Positions 6,163 to 13,897 of a DNA stretch of 22,075 nucleotides are shown here, in pieces. The stretch covers positions 1-22,075 of the forward strand of contig JAFDHB010000047.1 in NCBI GenBank assembly GCA_019308985.1, read 5' to 3'. Below the pieces are notes generated by a model that worked only from the letters and a program-made list of their open reading frames with translations, did no database searches and had not been told where the DNA came from. The position numbers and the translations under genes were made by a program. Source of the DNA: Deltaproteobacteria bacterium. Its GTDB lineage: Bacteria; Desulfobacterota; DSM-4660; Desulfatiglandales; HGW-15. Position 1 is the stretch's first letter. Each line of letters opens with the position of its first letter.

Positions 6163-8478
6163 ATGGCAGCTATCGAAAAACTTGAGGCGAAATCAAAAAG
6201 CCATAAGTCCCTTCAAGACCAGCTCCAATTTCAGAAGAAGCTCAATTACATAACCAACAAGATACACGCTGCAAGGGACACGGATGATATCTTGATCAAC
6301 CTTCAAGATGACATCTTGAGCCTTTTCGATGCGGACAGGATCACCATATACGTAGTAGATGGCCTGAAAAAACAGATCGTTTCAAGGTTTAAGACAGGGG
6401 ACGAAGTCAGTGAAATCAGGGTCCCTGTCAACAACGAGAGTATTTCGGGTTACTGCGCATTTTCCGGCCAAATCGTCAATGTCGCAAACGCTTATGACCA
6501 AGACGAGCTTATGAAAATAAGCTCAACCTTGAAGTTTGACAAGAGTTGGGACAGTAAGACAGGGTACAAGACAAAGCAGATCCTTGTCGCACCCATTTCT
6601 TACAATAAATACCTCCTTGGCGTAATACAGCTCATCAACAAAAAGGGCGGGCCTAGGTTCACGGCAGAGGATGAGTCTTGCGTGTTGGAAATAGCCAAGG
6701 TCCTTGGGACGGCCTTTTTCAAGAATCAAAAGGTCGCCCAGCGGAGAAAGCCAAGCAAGTTCGATTTCTTGATATCCAACAATATCATCACGATGAAGGA
6801 GCTGGAAATAGCCATCGCCAACGCACGAAAGGCTAAAAAGCCCGTAGAATCCGTGCTCATGAGCGATTTTAATGTATCAAAGCAAGACATAGGAAAATCT
6901 CTATCCAACTATTACAAGACCCGTTTTATCCCCTATGACGAGAAGATGGTGATTCCAGGCCAACTACTATCAGGGCTCAGGCCCAGCTTCCTCCGTAACA
7001 ACGTCTTTGTACCGGTTTCCCAGGTAGGCAACAAGGTGGTGGTGGCAATGGAGAACCCTGATTTCCTCCCGGCAAGAGATGCCATTAGAAGGCTTATTCC
7101 GGGCAGGGAACTGGAATACTGTGTCGCGTTGAAGGAAGACATCTTCAAGATGATAGACCTCTTCTTTGATGTTAAGAGGAGCGATTTGATGCAGGATTCG
7201 GGGAGCATCGAAGAACTCTTGGGCCAGCTGGCTGGAACGGACGAGGAATACGATGAAGAGGTGGAGAGGATATCGGAGGAAGACAGTGTTATAGTACAGC
7301 TCGTCAACAAGATGATTGTTGACGCCTATAACAGGGGGGCGTCGGATATCCACATCGAACCCAAGTCAGGAAAATCCAACGCTGTCATCAGGTTCAGAAT
7401 CGATGGCGCGTGCCAGATCTACCAGACTTTTCCTTACACTTATAAGAGGGCCATAGTATCAAGGCTGAAGATCATGTCTGACCTGGACATAGCTGAGAGG
7501 CGCCTTCCCCAGGACGGAAAGATCAAATTCAAGAAATATGCCCCGCTTGATATTGAATTGAGGGTTGCCACCATCCCGACCGCAGGGGGAAATGAGGACG
7601 TGGTACTGAGATTGTTGTCTACCGGAGAGCCGATACCCCTTGATAAGATGGGCATGAGCGAAAGGAATTACAATGCCTTTATAGACATAATTCAAAAGCC
7701 CTATGGCATTGTGCTCGTGGTTGGTCCCACTGGGAGTGGCAAGACCACCACTCTCCATGCGGCCTTGCGTTACATAAACAAGCCTGAGACAAAGATATGG
7801 ACTGCCGAAGATCCGGTGGAGATCACCCAGGACGGGCTAAGGCAGGTGCAGGTACAACCCAAGATCGGTTTTGACTTTGCCACCGCCATGAGGGCGTTTC
7901 TCAGAGCGGACCCTGATGTGATAATGGTCGGAGAGATGCGGGACCACGAAACGGTTTCCACGGGGATCGAGGCCTCCCTTACGGGTCACTTGGTGTTCAG
8001 CACCCTCCATACCAACAGTGCGCCCGAGACCATTACCAGGCTCCTGGACATGGGAATGGATCCCTTCAATTTTGCGGATGCACTTCTGGGGGTCCTTGCC
8101 CAGAGGCTTGTTCGAACCCTGTGCAAGGAATGCAAGGAAAAGTATCACCCCAGCAGAGAAGAATATGATACCCTTGTGAGGTCCTACGAAGGGGATTTCG
8201 AGGCACTTGGTTTTCCCTATGACAATGATTTGGTCCTTTACCGGCCAAAGGGTTGCCCTAACTGTGGTAACACAGGATACAGGGGCAGGACCGGCCTCCA
8301 TGAACTATTGGTAGGGACCGATGAAATAAAGGCCCTTATCCAAAGTCGCGCCAGGATGGAAGAGATCAGGCAACAGGCCATAAAAGACGGTATGACCACC
8401 TTGATGCAGGATGGCATTAGGCGGATTTTCTTGGGAGAGACGGACCTCCTCCAGGTCAGGAAAGTTTGTATCAAGTAG
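6163..8478 (+). CDS. GAF-domain GspE/PilB-type secretion/pilus assembly ATPase
   Basis: 771 residues in three parts. Residues about 25-187 form a GAF-type sensor domain. Residues about 200-330 form the GspE/PilB N-terminal (MshEN-like) domain. Residues about 380-771 form the hexameric secretion ATPase. Seen: an Asp-box region with RLPQDGKIKF and RVATIP, Walker A VGPTGSGKTTT (about 521-529), TAEDPVEI, Walker B DPDVIMVGEMRD (from 583), the His box STLHTNSA, and the zinc tetracysteine Cys654/Cys657 with Cys698/Cys701 (CPNCGNTGYRGRTG). It powers pseudopilin or pilin polymerisation at the inner membrane. The GAF domain suggests ligand or partner control. AGGGG lies about nine bases before the ATG. 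No other pilus or secretion gene is adjacent, so the machine it serves is unknown. Confidence 0.9.
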   Translation: MAAIEKLEAKSKSHKSLQDQLQFQKKLNYITNKIHAARDTDDILINLQDDILSLFDADRITIYVVDGLKKQIVSRFKTGDEVSEIRVPVNNESISGYCAFSGQIVNVANAYDQDELMKISSTLKFDKSWDSKTGYKTKQILVAPISYNKYLLGVIQLINKKGGPRFTAEDESCVLEIAKVLGTAFFKNQKVAQRRKPSKFDFLISNNIITMKELEIAIANARKAKKPVESVLMSDFNVSKQDIGKSLSNYYKTRFIPYDEKMVIPGQLLSGLRPSFLRNNVFVPVSQVGNKVVVAMENPDFLPARDAIRRLIPGRELEYCVALKEDIFKMIDLFFDVKRSDLMQDSGSIEELLGQLAGTDEEYDEEVERISEEDSVIVQLVNKMIVDAYNRGASDIHIEPKSGKSNAVIRFRIDGACQIYQTFPYTYKRAIVSRLKIMSDLDIAERRLPQDGKIKFKKYAPLDIELRVATIPTAGGNEDVVLRLLSTGEPIPLDKMGMSERNYNAFIDIIQKPYGIVLVVGPTGSGKTTTLHAALRYINKPETKIWTAEDPVEITQDGLRQVQVQPKIGFDFATAMRAFLRADPDVIMVGEMRDHETVSTGIEASLTGHLVFSTLHTNSAPETITRLLDMGMDPFNFADALLGVLAQRLVRTLCKECKEKYHPSREEYDTLVRSYEGDFEALGFPYDNDLVLYRPKGCPNCGNTGYRGRTGLHELLVGTDEIKALIQSRARMEEIRQQAIKDGMTTLMQDGIRRIFLGETDLLQVRKVCIK

Positions 8479-8479
8479 C

Positions 8480-9541
8480 CTAGGGGTAGCGGCCAGGTTT
8501 GAGCAGGCCGGCCTTCTCATCGAGCCCGAACATGATATTCATATTCTGAACAGCGCTCCCCGCTTGCCCCTTTATCAAATTGTCAATGATACTGATAACT
8601 ATCAATCTCCCTGTCCTCTCATCCACATTGAGAGAAAGGTTGCAGAAATTACTCCCCCGGACGTCCGTACTGTTCATGGGTCTGTCAGGCCCGAACACCC
8701 GGACAAAAGGCTCCCCATCGTAAAAGGACATGTAAGCGTCCTTGACACGGTCAATGCCCTGTCCTTGTTTCAACTGGGCATATATGCTGGTCAGGATCCC
8801 CCTGCAAAGGGGTACCACGTGGGGAGTAAATGTAACTTTTATGGTTTGACCTGTTATCTGGCTCAATTCCCTTTCGATTTCAAAGACGTGCTGATGGCCT
8901 GAAACCCTGTAGGCATTCATGGCATCGTAACGGGCAGGGTAGTGAAATGTGGGGGAAGGATTCTTCCCAGCCCCTGAGACCCCGGTCTTGGCATCGTAGA
9001 TGATGGTTTTGGGTTCTACGATCTGGTGCTTCAAGGCGGGTGCAATACCCAGGATACAGCTTACGGCAAAGCAACCGGGGTTTCCGACAAGTTTCGACCG
9101 TGCTATCTCTTCCCTGTGAAGCTCGGAAAGACCGTATACCGAGAGGGGCAAGAGATCAGGAGAGTTGTGATCGGTCGGCTTCCCAATGCGGGCGGCGTAG
9201 CCCTTGTATATTTTCGGGTCATTGAAGCGAAAGTCACCGCTGTAGTCTATCACCTTGATGCCCTTTTCAAGATATTTCCCGGCCTCCCGTTGACCCACGC
9301 CGTCAGGTGTCGCAAAGAAGGCTATGTCAAAGTCATCCGGGCAGTCAGGTGCTTCGGGATCGATGATCTGGAGGTCGCAAAAACCCTTCAAATGCGGGTA
9401 CAGGTCACTTATGGGCCTGCCTATGTCCTGCTTGTCAATCAGGGCAGTGACTTCGGCGCAGGGATGATCATAGAGCAATTCGATGGCCCCGCAACCACCA
9501 TATCCCCCAGCTCCGATTATTCCCACCTTTACCTTATCCAT
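8480..9541 (-). CDS. argC: N-acetyl-gamma-glutamyl-phosphate reductase (ArgC)
   Basis: 353 residues. It reduces N-acetylglutamyl phosphate to the semialdehyde with NADPH in arginine biosynthesis. An N-terminal Rossmann motif GIIGAGGYGGCGAIELL (residues about 8-23), the active-site GNPGC with Cys157, TGVSGAGKNPSP, the GHQHVFEIE histidine motif and the C-terminal DNLIKGQAGSAVQNMN are all present. Oddity: the residues after the catalytic cysteine are FAV where most ArgC have YPT, so it is a divergent member; a related semialdehyde dehydrogenase role cannot be excluded. Its stop codon is one base from the stop of the convergent GAF-GspE gene. It lies downstream of the YchF paralog, now separated from it by a MITE. 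Confidence 0.88.
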   Translation of the reverse strand: MDKVKVGIIGAGGYGGCGAIELLYDHPCAEVTALIDKQDIGRPISDLYPHLKGFCDLQIIDPEAPDCPDDFDIAFFATPDGVGQREAGKYLEKGIKVIDYSGDFRFNDPKIYKGYAARIGKPTDHNSPDLLPLSVYGLSELHREEIARSKLVGNPGCFAVSCILGIAPALKHQIVEPKTIIYDAKTGVSGAGKNPSPTFHYPARYDAMNAYRVSGHQHVFEIERELSQITGQTIKVTFTPHVVPLCRGILTSIYAQLKQGQGIDRVKDAYMSFYDGEPFVRVFGPDRPMNSTDVRGSNFCNLSLNVDERTGRLIVISIIDNLIKGQAGSAVQNMNIMFGLDEKAGLLKPGRYP

Positions 9542-9578
9542 TTCCTGTGATCCCTTTCCTGAACAAGATATCAGATGT

Positions 9579-9733
9579 TGATGAAGTCGTAAAAAGCCGA
9601 ATTCCCGATGGCAAGGTAAAAAGATTCAAGTTCAAGGCGCGCGAATCTCGTGTGATGAGGCGTACTGTGCGTACGCTGCAATCACAGCGAGATGAAGCGT
9701 AACGCAGAAATTGGACTTTTTACGAAGCCATCA
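9579..9733 (+). repeat. MITE-like repeat, copy 2 (complete, 155 bp)
   Basis: Bounded by TGATGAAGTCGTAAAAAG (left) and CTTTTTACGAAGCCATCA (right), imperfect terminal inverted repeats of about 20 bp. It is flanked by a direct GATGT (9574-9578 and 9734-9738), consistent with a target-site duplication. The interior is an imperfect palindrome (CTCGTGTGATGAGGCGTAC facing GTACGCTGCAATCACAGCGAG). It is the same length as copy 3. It sits between the YchF paralog and argC, and its last three bases read as the YchF paralog's stop codon. Confidence 0.88.
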
Positions 9734-10777
9734 GATGTTGAACCTGAAGTTAATAATATCCCCATCTTGGACCTGATAGTCCTTGCCCTCAAGTCGTACC
9801 TGGCCGGCCTTCCTTGCAGCTTGAAATGATCCATATTCCTTGAGCTTCTCAAAAGAGAGGACCTCTGCCCGAATAAACCCTTTTTTCATGTCAGAGTGTA
9901 CCGCCCCGGCCGCGTCGAGGGCTGTAGTTCCTCGAGTTATGGTCCAGGCCCTTACCTCCTGGTTTAACACCGTAAAGAAGGAGACAAGATTCAAAAGCTT
10001 ATAACTGGCCCTGATCACCCTGTCAAGAGCGGTTTCTTCGAGGGCGTATTCCCTGATAAACTCCTCGGCCTCTTCAGGGGACATGGAGGATATGTCCATT
10101 TCAAGTCTCCCTCTAACCACTAAGATCTCGACCCCATCCGGGGGAGATCCCCAGGGGGGGGCATCAGGGTCATCATCTTCGTTGTTGATGATGACCAATT
10201 CCGGCTTGGCGGTAAGAAAGGTAAACCCCTTTAGTTCAGGCGCAGAGGCAAGTTCCTCGACAGCGCGGAGGGGCTTGTCGGCCTCCAAGACCCTGTGGCA
10301 GTCTTTGAGGAGTGCATATTCCTGTTCGTTGTCCCTCCTCCCCTTCTTGCGGTCCAGTTCGATCCTTTCTATTCTCTTTTCAACAACCAGCAGGTCGCTG
10401 AGGATCATTTCTTCTTCAAGTTTCCAAAAGTCCTCCTCGGGGGTTGGAGAAACGCCTCCAGGGACCCGAAAGTTCCTGACAACATGAATCAAGGCATCAC
10501 AAGGCCGAACCTGGGTCCACATGATATTCTCTTTGTCCTGCTTGGGACCGGAGGCCCTGGTCGAAGGGAGCACATATTCTACATGGGCATAGGTGGTCTT
10601 CTTGGGCTCAAAAACCTTTGTCAAGAAATCCACCCGTTCGTCTGCAACCTTGACGGTACCCCGCAGCTGCTCCGCTGAAGCCTCCCTTGGGCCCCGTGCT
10701 TCTCCTCTGGCGGCGGTGAGGGCGGAAAAGATGGTATACTTACCGGCTCCGGAAAGCCCGATAATTCCAACCTTCAT
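9731..10777 (-). CDS. YchF/Obg-like paralog with degenerate G domain
   Basis: 348 residues from the ATG at 10777, which has GGGAGG at seven bases; an upstream ATG (10897) would add 40 unrelated residues and is rejected. The C-terminal third (about 265-348) is a clear YchF TGS domain (RAWTITRGTTALDAAGAVH, KKGFIRAEVLSFEKLKEYG, LEGKDYQVQDGDIINFRFNI). The N-terminal G domain is altered: the P-loop is GLSGAGKYT, so the Mg-coordinating Ser/Thr is Tyr14, and no recognisable DxxG follows (PSTRASG instead). True YchF is a ribosome-associated ATPase of about 363 residues. This copy probably binds nucleotide weakly or not at all. The stop TGA is formed at the edge of the MITE. Confidence 0.85.
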   Translation of the reverse strand: MKVGIIGLSGAGKYTIFSALTAARGEARGPREASAEQLRGTVKVADERVDFLTKVFEPKKTTYAHVEYVLPSTRASGPKQDKENIMWTQVRPCDALIHVVRNFRVPGGVSPTPEEDFWKLEEEMILSDLLVVEKRIERIELDRKKGRRDNEQEYALLKDCHRVLEADKPLRAVEELASAPELKGFTFLTAKPELVIINNEDDDPDAPPWGSPPDGVEILVVRGRLEMDISSMSPEEAEEFIREYALEETALDRVIRASYKLLNLVSFFTVLNQEVRAWTITRGTTALDAAGAVHSDMKKGFIRAEVLSFEKLKEYGSFQAARKAGQVRLEGKDYQVQDGDIINFRFNI

Positions 10778-10921
10778 AGGCTGACCTCCCACGGGAGACA
10801 AGATGCAGTCTCCCTCTGCCTTGCTTTGATCTTTGGGGGGCCCCAAACCCAGGTTCCCGGTCAGGAGTTTGACTCCCGTTCCTCCTGGACGCAGCAAAAG
10901 TCATTGCCCTGAACTCCATGA

Positions 10922-11662
10922 CTATCGCCTCTCTTTGCGCACCTTCTGGAGTTCCTTTCTACTCTCCGCGTGACCCGGCTGGATTTCCAGGGCCTTCAAG
11001 AACATTTTTTCGGCCTCTTTGAGGTATCTGTCCCTTTCCCGCCGCCGCTCCAAGCCCATGCTGTGATAAATGACGCCCATTGCGTAATATGCAAATACCT
11101 CATTGGGGTTGTAGTCAAGCATCATCTGGTAATATTTCAGGGCATCGTCATATCTTTTTGCGCTGTAAAGGGAAAAGGCCTTCTTGTTGTACAGGAATCC
11201 GATCTTCTGGGCGATCGCCTCAAGGAATTCCTCTACGCTCATATCGTGGTCTTTGAAAAAGGGATGAACCCTCTCGGGCTTGTATTTAAAGGCGGGTACG
11301 GTTACCAGGAAGCTTGGGTAGCTCTTGACCCCGTACCTTCGGGCAATAGCCCTTTCATCCTCTCCCCTCGTGGGGTCCAGCTCTACCTTGTAAAGGTCCC
11401 TCAGATAAGCTTCTACCTGCTCGGCGCCGAGATAAGTTCTGCTCATTTTTTCGCAGAATTCATCCCCCTTGACATGAAAGTACAGTATCATGGGCTTTTC
11501 ATCCAACTGGGCGTGAATCACCAGGGTATCGTGGCCTATTGCGCCGTGATCCCAGAGGCTGAAATCGAAGCTAAGTGCGTAGCCGTAAGAGAGCGGGGAT
11601 AGGATCAGGATCATAGAGAAGCTACCAACCTTGACGGCGCTCAATATCTTCTTTGAGTCCAT
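10922..11662 (-). CDS. exported thioredoxin-like/TPR protein
   Basis: 246 residues from MDSKK at 11662 (GGAGG eight bases upstream; an ATG two codons earlier is also possible). A signal peptide or anchor covers about residues 5-30. Residues 45-155 look like a thioredoxin fold of the DsbD-gamma/YyaL type: ILYFHVKGDEFCEKM has only the second cysteine (Cys70; Asp67 replaces the first), and the cis-proline loop SYPS is at 115-117. Residues about 158-240 hold two or three TPR repeats (YDDALKYYQMMLDYNPNE, AEKMFLKALEIQPGH). It is likely periplasmic and used for protein interaction rather than classic dithiol exchange. It lies 74 bases after the molybdoenzyme remnant on the same strand. The exact function is not known to me. 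Confidence 0.75.
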   Translation of the reverse strand: MDSKKILSAVKVGSFSMILILSPLSYGYALSFDFSLWDHGAIGHDTLVIHAQLDEKPMILYFHVKGDEFCEKMSRTYLGAEQVEAYLRDLYKVELDPTRGEDERAIARRYGVKSYPSFLVTVPAFKYKPERVHPFFKDHDMSVEEFLEAIAQKIGFLYNKKAFSLYSAKRYDDALKYYQMMLDYNPNEVFAYYAMGVIYHSMGLERRRERDRYLKEAEKMFLKALEIQPGHAESRKELQKVRKERR

Positions 11663-11736
11663 TTCCATCACCTCCTCACAATGTCGGGGTGTTCGGCACA
11701 AGAGAGACACTCGGAATAGCGCCGAACACACTGCGC

Positions 11737-12204
11737 TCAGGCTTTTCTTATCTCACAGAGCAGGGATTTGAATCCGGGGTAACAGGAAATCGGATCAAGG
11801 TAGTCCGGGTCGATCAAGAGGTTCACATCTGCCTCGGGGCCTGATTCCGCCTTGATTTCCAAGACGCGGTCGGCAATAATGTCCAAGGCCTGCCCCCAGC
11901 TGATCGGTTCAAATTGTGCGGATTTCCCCTTTCCCTTCTTGAGCAAAGGTGTGCGAATACGATCTTTGTGGTAGACATACTGGCGGGTGGCCGCACCCTT
12001 TGAACACAGGGTTCCCTGGCTGTGATGGTTTTCCTTGGTGCCCTCGACCTTGATTATGACTCCGTCCTTCACATAGGCATCGATACCGCAGTGGGATACA
12101 GGGTTGCAGATCGAGCAGATAGTCTTTCGGATTTCAATGCCCGATTCCGCCAGGGGAATCTTGAGCCTGCCTTCTTCCCCATCGCTCACTGCACCTTGGG
12201 TCAT
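11737..12204 (-). CDS. internally deleted molybdopterin oxidoreductase (Fe4S4 head joined to C-terminal tail)
   Basis: 155 residues with GAGGAGG seven to eight bases before the ATG. Residues 26-120 are the N-terminal [4Fe-4S] domain of the DMSO-reductase family (Cys30, Cys33, Cys39 and Cys67 in CSICNPVSHC...LCSKG, then the PISWGQALDIIADRVLEIK helix). From about residue 126 it jumps to what looks like the extreme C-terminus of such enzymes (DVNLLIDPDYLDPIS...FKSLLCEIRK). The roughly 500-600 residues of Mo-bis-MGD catalytic domain are missing. The junction lies near 11830. The remaining frame is open and keeps its ribosome-binding site and a candidate promoter, so a small Fe-S protein could still be made. 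As an oxidoreductase it is inactive. Confidence 0.75.
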   Translation of the reverse strand: MTQGAVSDGEEGRLKIPLAESGIEIRKTICSICNPVSHCGIDAYVKDGVIIKVEGTKENHHSQGTLCSKGAATRQYVYHKDRIRTPLLKKGKGKSAQFEPISWGQALDIIADRVLEIKAESGPEADVNLLIDPDYLDPISCYPGFKSLLCEIRKA

Positions 12205-12262
12205 GATCCGTGCCTCCTCGTCTGATATCCGGTTGCAGGGATAGTTGTAACAGGCTCCTTGA

Positions 12263-12404
12263 GGTATTCCATTAAATTAACGAATTGTCAATAGTTGCTT
12301 CTAATCGGGCCTGTAGGATGTCTTCAATGCAAGGGCAAAGATAAGGACGATCCTTTTTCCGGGGCTCCGGGTTGACAATTCGAAACACCAGGATATGGTA
12401 TACT
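12263..12404. promoter_or_regulatory. divergent promoter region with matched TTGACAATTCG repeats
   Basis: CGAATTGTCAA (12281-12291) and TTGACAATTCG (12372-12382) form a perfect 11-bp inverted repeat about 80 bases apart. On each strand it contains TTGACA, an ideal -35 box pointing outward. On the minus strand a weak -10 (AATACC) follows after 17 bases; on the plus strand candidates are TATGGT (16-base spacer) or TATACT (21-base spacer). The pair would drive the molybdoenzyme remnant and the nucleotidyltransferase, and could be a symmetric regulator site. Confidence 0.4.
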
Positions 12405-12432
12405 TCAAGCACGAAGAGGGGAACTCGACGAA

Positions 12433-13749
12433 ATGGTTCCAAGTATTGTCATAAAGATCCTGGATCGCCTCCAGGCCTCGGGCCACGAGGCTTACGTGGT
12501 GGGCGGAGCTGTAAGGGACATATGCCTGGGACGGGAGCCTACGGACTGGGATGTTGCAACATCTGCTCCGGTCGATACAGTGAGAACGCTGCTTCGGGAT
12601 ATGAAATATTTCAGTCTCAATGAATATACCGTTACCCTGGTTCATGAGGGCTGCCAATATGAAATAACAACCTTCCGTGGAGAGGGCCGGGCCGGCAAGA
12701 CACTCCAGGATGACCTGAGTCACAGGGATTTCACCATCAACGCGATGGCCTGTGACATCCACGGGGAAAGGATTATTGACCCCTATGGCGGCCGTCATGA
12801 TCTCGTCAAAAAGGTGGTAAGGGCCGTGGGGAATCCCGCGGACAGGTTCCTTGAAGATCCCCTGAGGCTTATTCGTGCGGTAAGGCTGGCCGTTGAACTG
12901 GGTTTTAGAATTGAGCCTGAGACCCTCAAACAGATGTCAGTAATGGCTGCGGAGCTCAAGAGAGCGGCTCCAGAGAGAATCAGGGATGAGTTCACAAAAA
13001 TCCTGTTGAGCAGGAAGCCCTCCTATGGCATCAAGATCTTGCTGAAGACCAGCGTCCTGAAGACCTTCCTCCCGGAACTGTCGGAGGGGTACAGGAGAAG
13101 GCAGAACCCTTATCACGGTTACACGATTTTCAGGCATATCATGGAGACCGTTGACAGGGTAAAGCCCGAGCTTGAGCTGAGATTGGCCGCCCTGTTCCAC
13201 GATATTGCCAAGCCGAGGGTGAGGAAGAAGGATGACAATTACTATAGGTTCCTGGACCACGACAGAGTGAGTTCCCATTTGGCCCGAGAAATCATGACGC
13301 GTCTCAGGTTCAGCAAGCACCTCACCGAACAGGTGGTAAAACTGGTCTCCCGCCACATGATAAACTACAATTCCGACTGGAGCGATAGGGCAGTGAGACG
13401 CTTTATGATCAGAGTCGGACCTGAATACCTGGATCGGCTGCTCGCCTTGAGGGAAGCGGATTTGATAGCCCATGGAAAGGACAGCAGGGCCTTGGAGATG
13501 TTGGGCGAACTAAAGGAGAGGATAAACAGGATAGCAGAAGGTGCCCTTCCCTTGAAGACGAGAGACCTCGCAGTGAACGGCCGCACGGTCATGGAGACCC
13601 TTGGCTTGAAACAGGGACCGGAGGTTGGGTGGACCTTGAAATGGCTGATGGAAAAGGTCTTAGAGAACCCGGAACTCAATAGGAGAGAAGAGCTTGTTTC
13701 ACTTCTCAAAGCACTCAAGATAAAGGAAGAAATTGTGCCAAAGGGATGA
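12433..13749 (+). CDS. tRNA nucleotidyltransferase / poly(A) polymerase family with HD domain
   Basis: 438 residues. The class II nucleotidyltransferase head shows YVVGGAVRD (GG at residues 24-25) and the metal-binding DWDVATSA (Asp38, Asp40), followed by HRDFTINAMA and the RAVRLAVELGF helix motif. An HD phosphohydrolase domain follows, with LAALFHDIAKP (His256-Asp257) and later SRHMINY. It adds or repairs the 3'-CCA of tRNA; some deltaproteobacteria split this work between CC-adding and A-adding enzymes, and sequence reading alone does not tell which this is. The ATG at 12433 is used although no strong ribosome-binding site precedes it. A lipoprotein gene and rimO follow on the same strand. 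Confidence 0.9.
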   Translation: MVPSIVIKILDRLQASGHEAYVVGGAVRDICLGREPTDWDVATSAPVDTVRTLLRDMKYFSLNEYTVTLVHEGCQYEITTFRGEGRAGKTLQDDLSHRDFTINAMACDIHGERIIDPYGGRHDLVKKVVRAVGNPADRFLEDPLRLIRAVRLAVELGFRIEPETLKQMSVMAAELKRAAPERIRDEFTKILLSRKPSYGIKILLKTSVLKTFLPELSEGYRRRQNPYHGYTIFRHIMETVDRVKPELELRLAALFHDIAKPRVRKKDDNYYRFLDHDRVSSHLAREIMTRLRFSKHLTEQVVKLVSRHMINYNSDWSDRAVRRFMIRVGPEYLDRLLALREADLIAHGKDSRALEMLGELKERINRIAEGALPLKTRDLAVNGRTVMETLGLKQGPEVGWTLKWLMEKVLENPELNRREELVSLLKALKIKEEIVPKG

Positions 13750-13897
13750 TATGATGAAATCCGCGAATCTTCACTGTAATGTCTGTACCACCGCCTATAA
13801 GGAAACCTCGAACCAACAATACCTGGGCCGGATACCGTCCAGAGTTTTTGGTGGAACTTTGAATGCAGTTCCGAAATCCGTCAGGGAGGATAAGACA

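Noticed and set aside
9579..9733. CRISPR or tandem-repeat interpretation of the recurring 155-bp sequence
   Set aside because: Copies are dispersed about 10 kb apart with terminal inverted repeats and target duplications, which fits a MITE, not an array.
10778..10897. 40-residue N-terminal extension of the YchF paralog
   Set aside because: The internal ATG at 10777 has a strong ribosome-binding site and begins exactly at the G-domain strand MKVGIIG.
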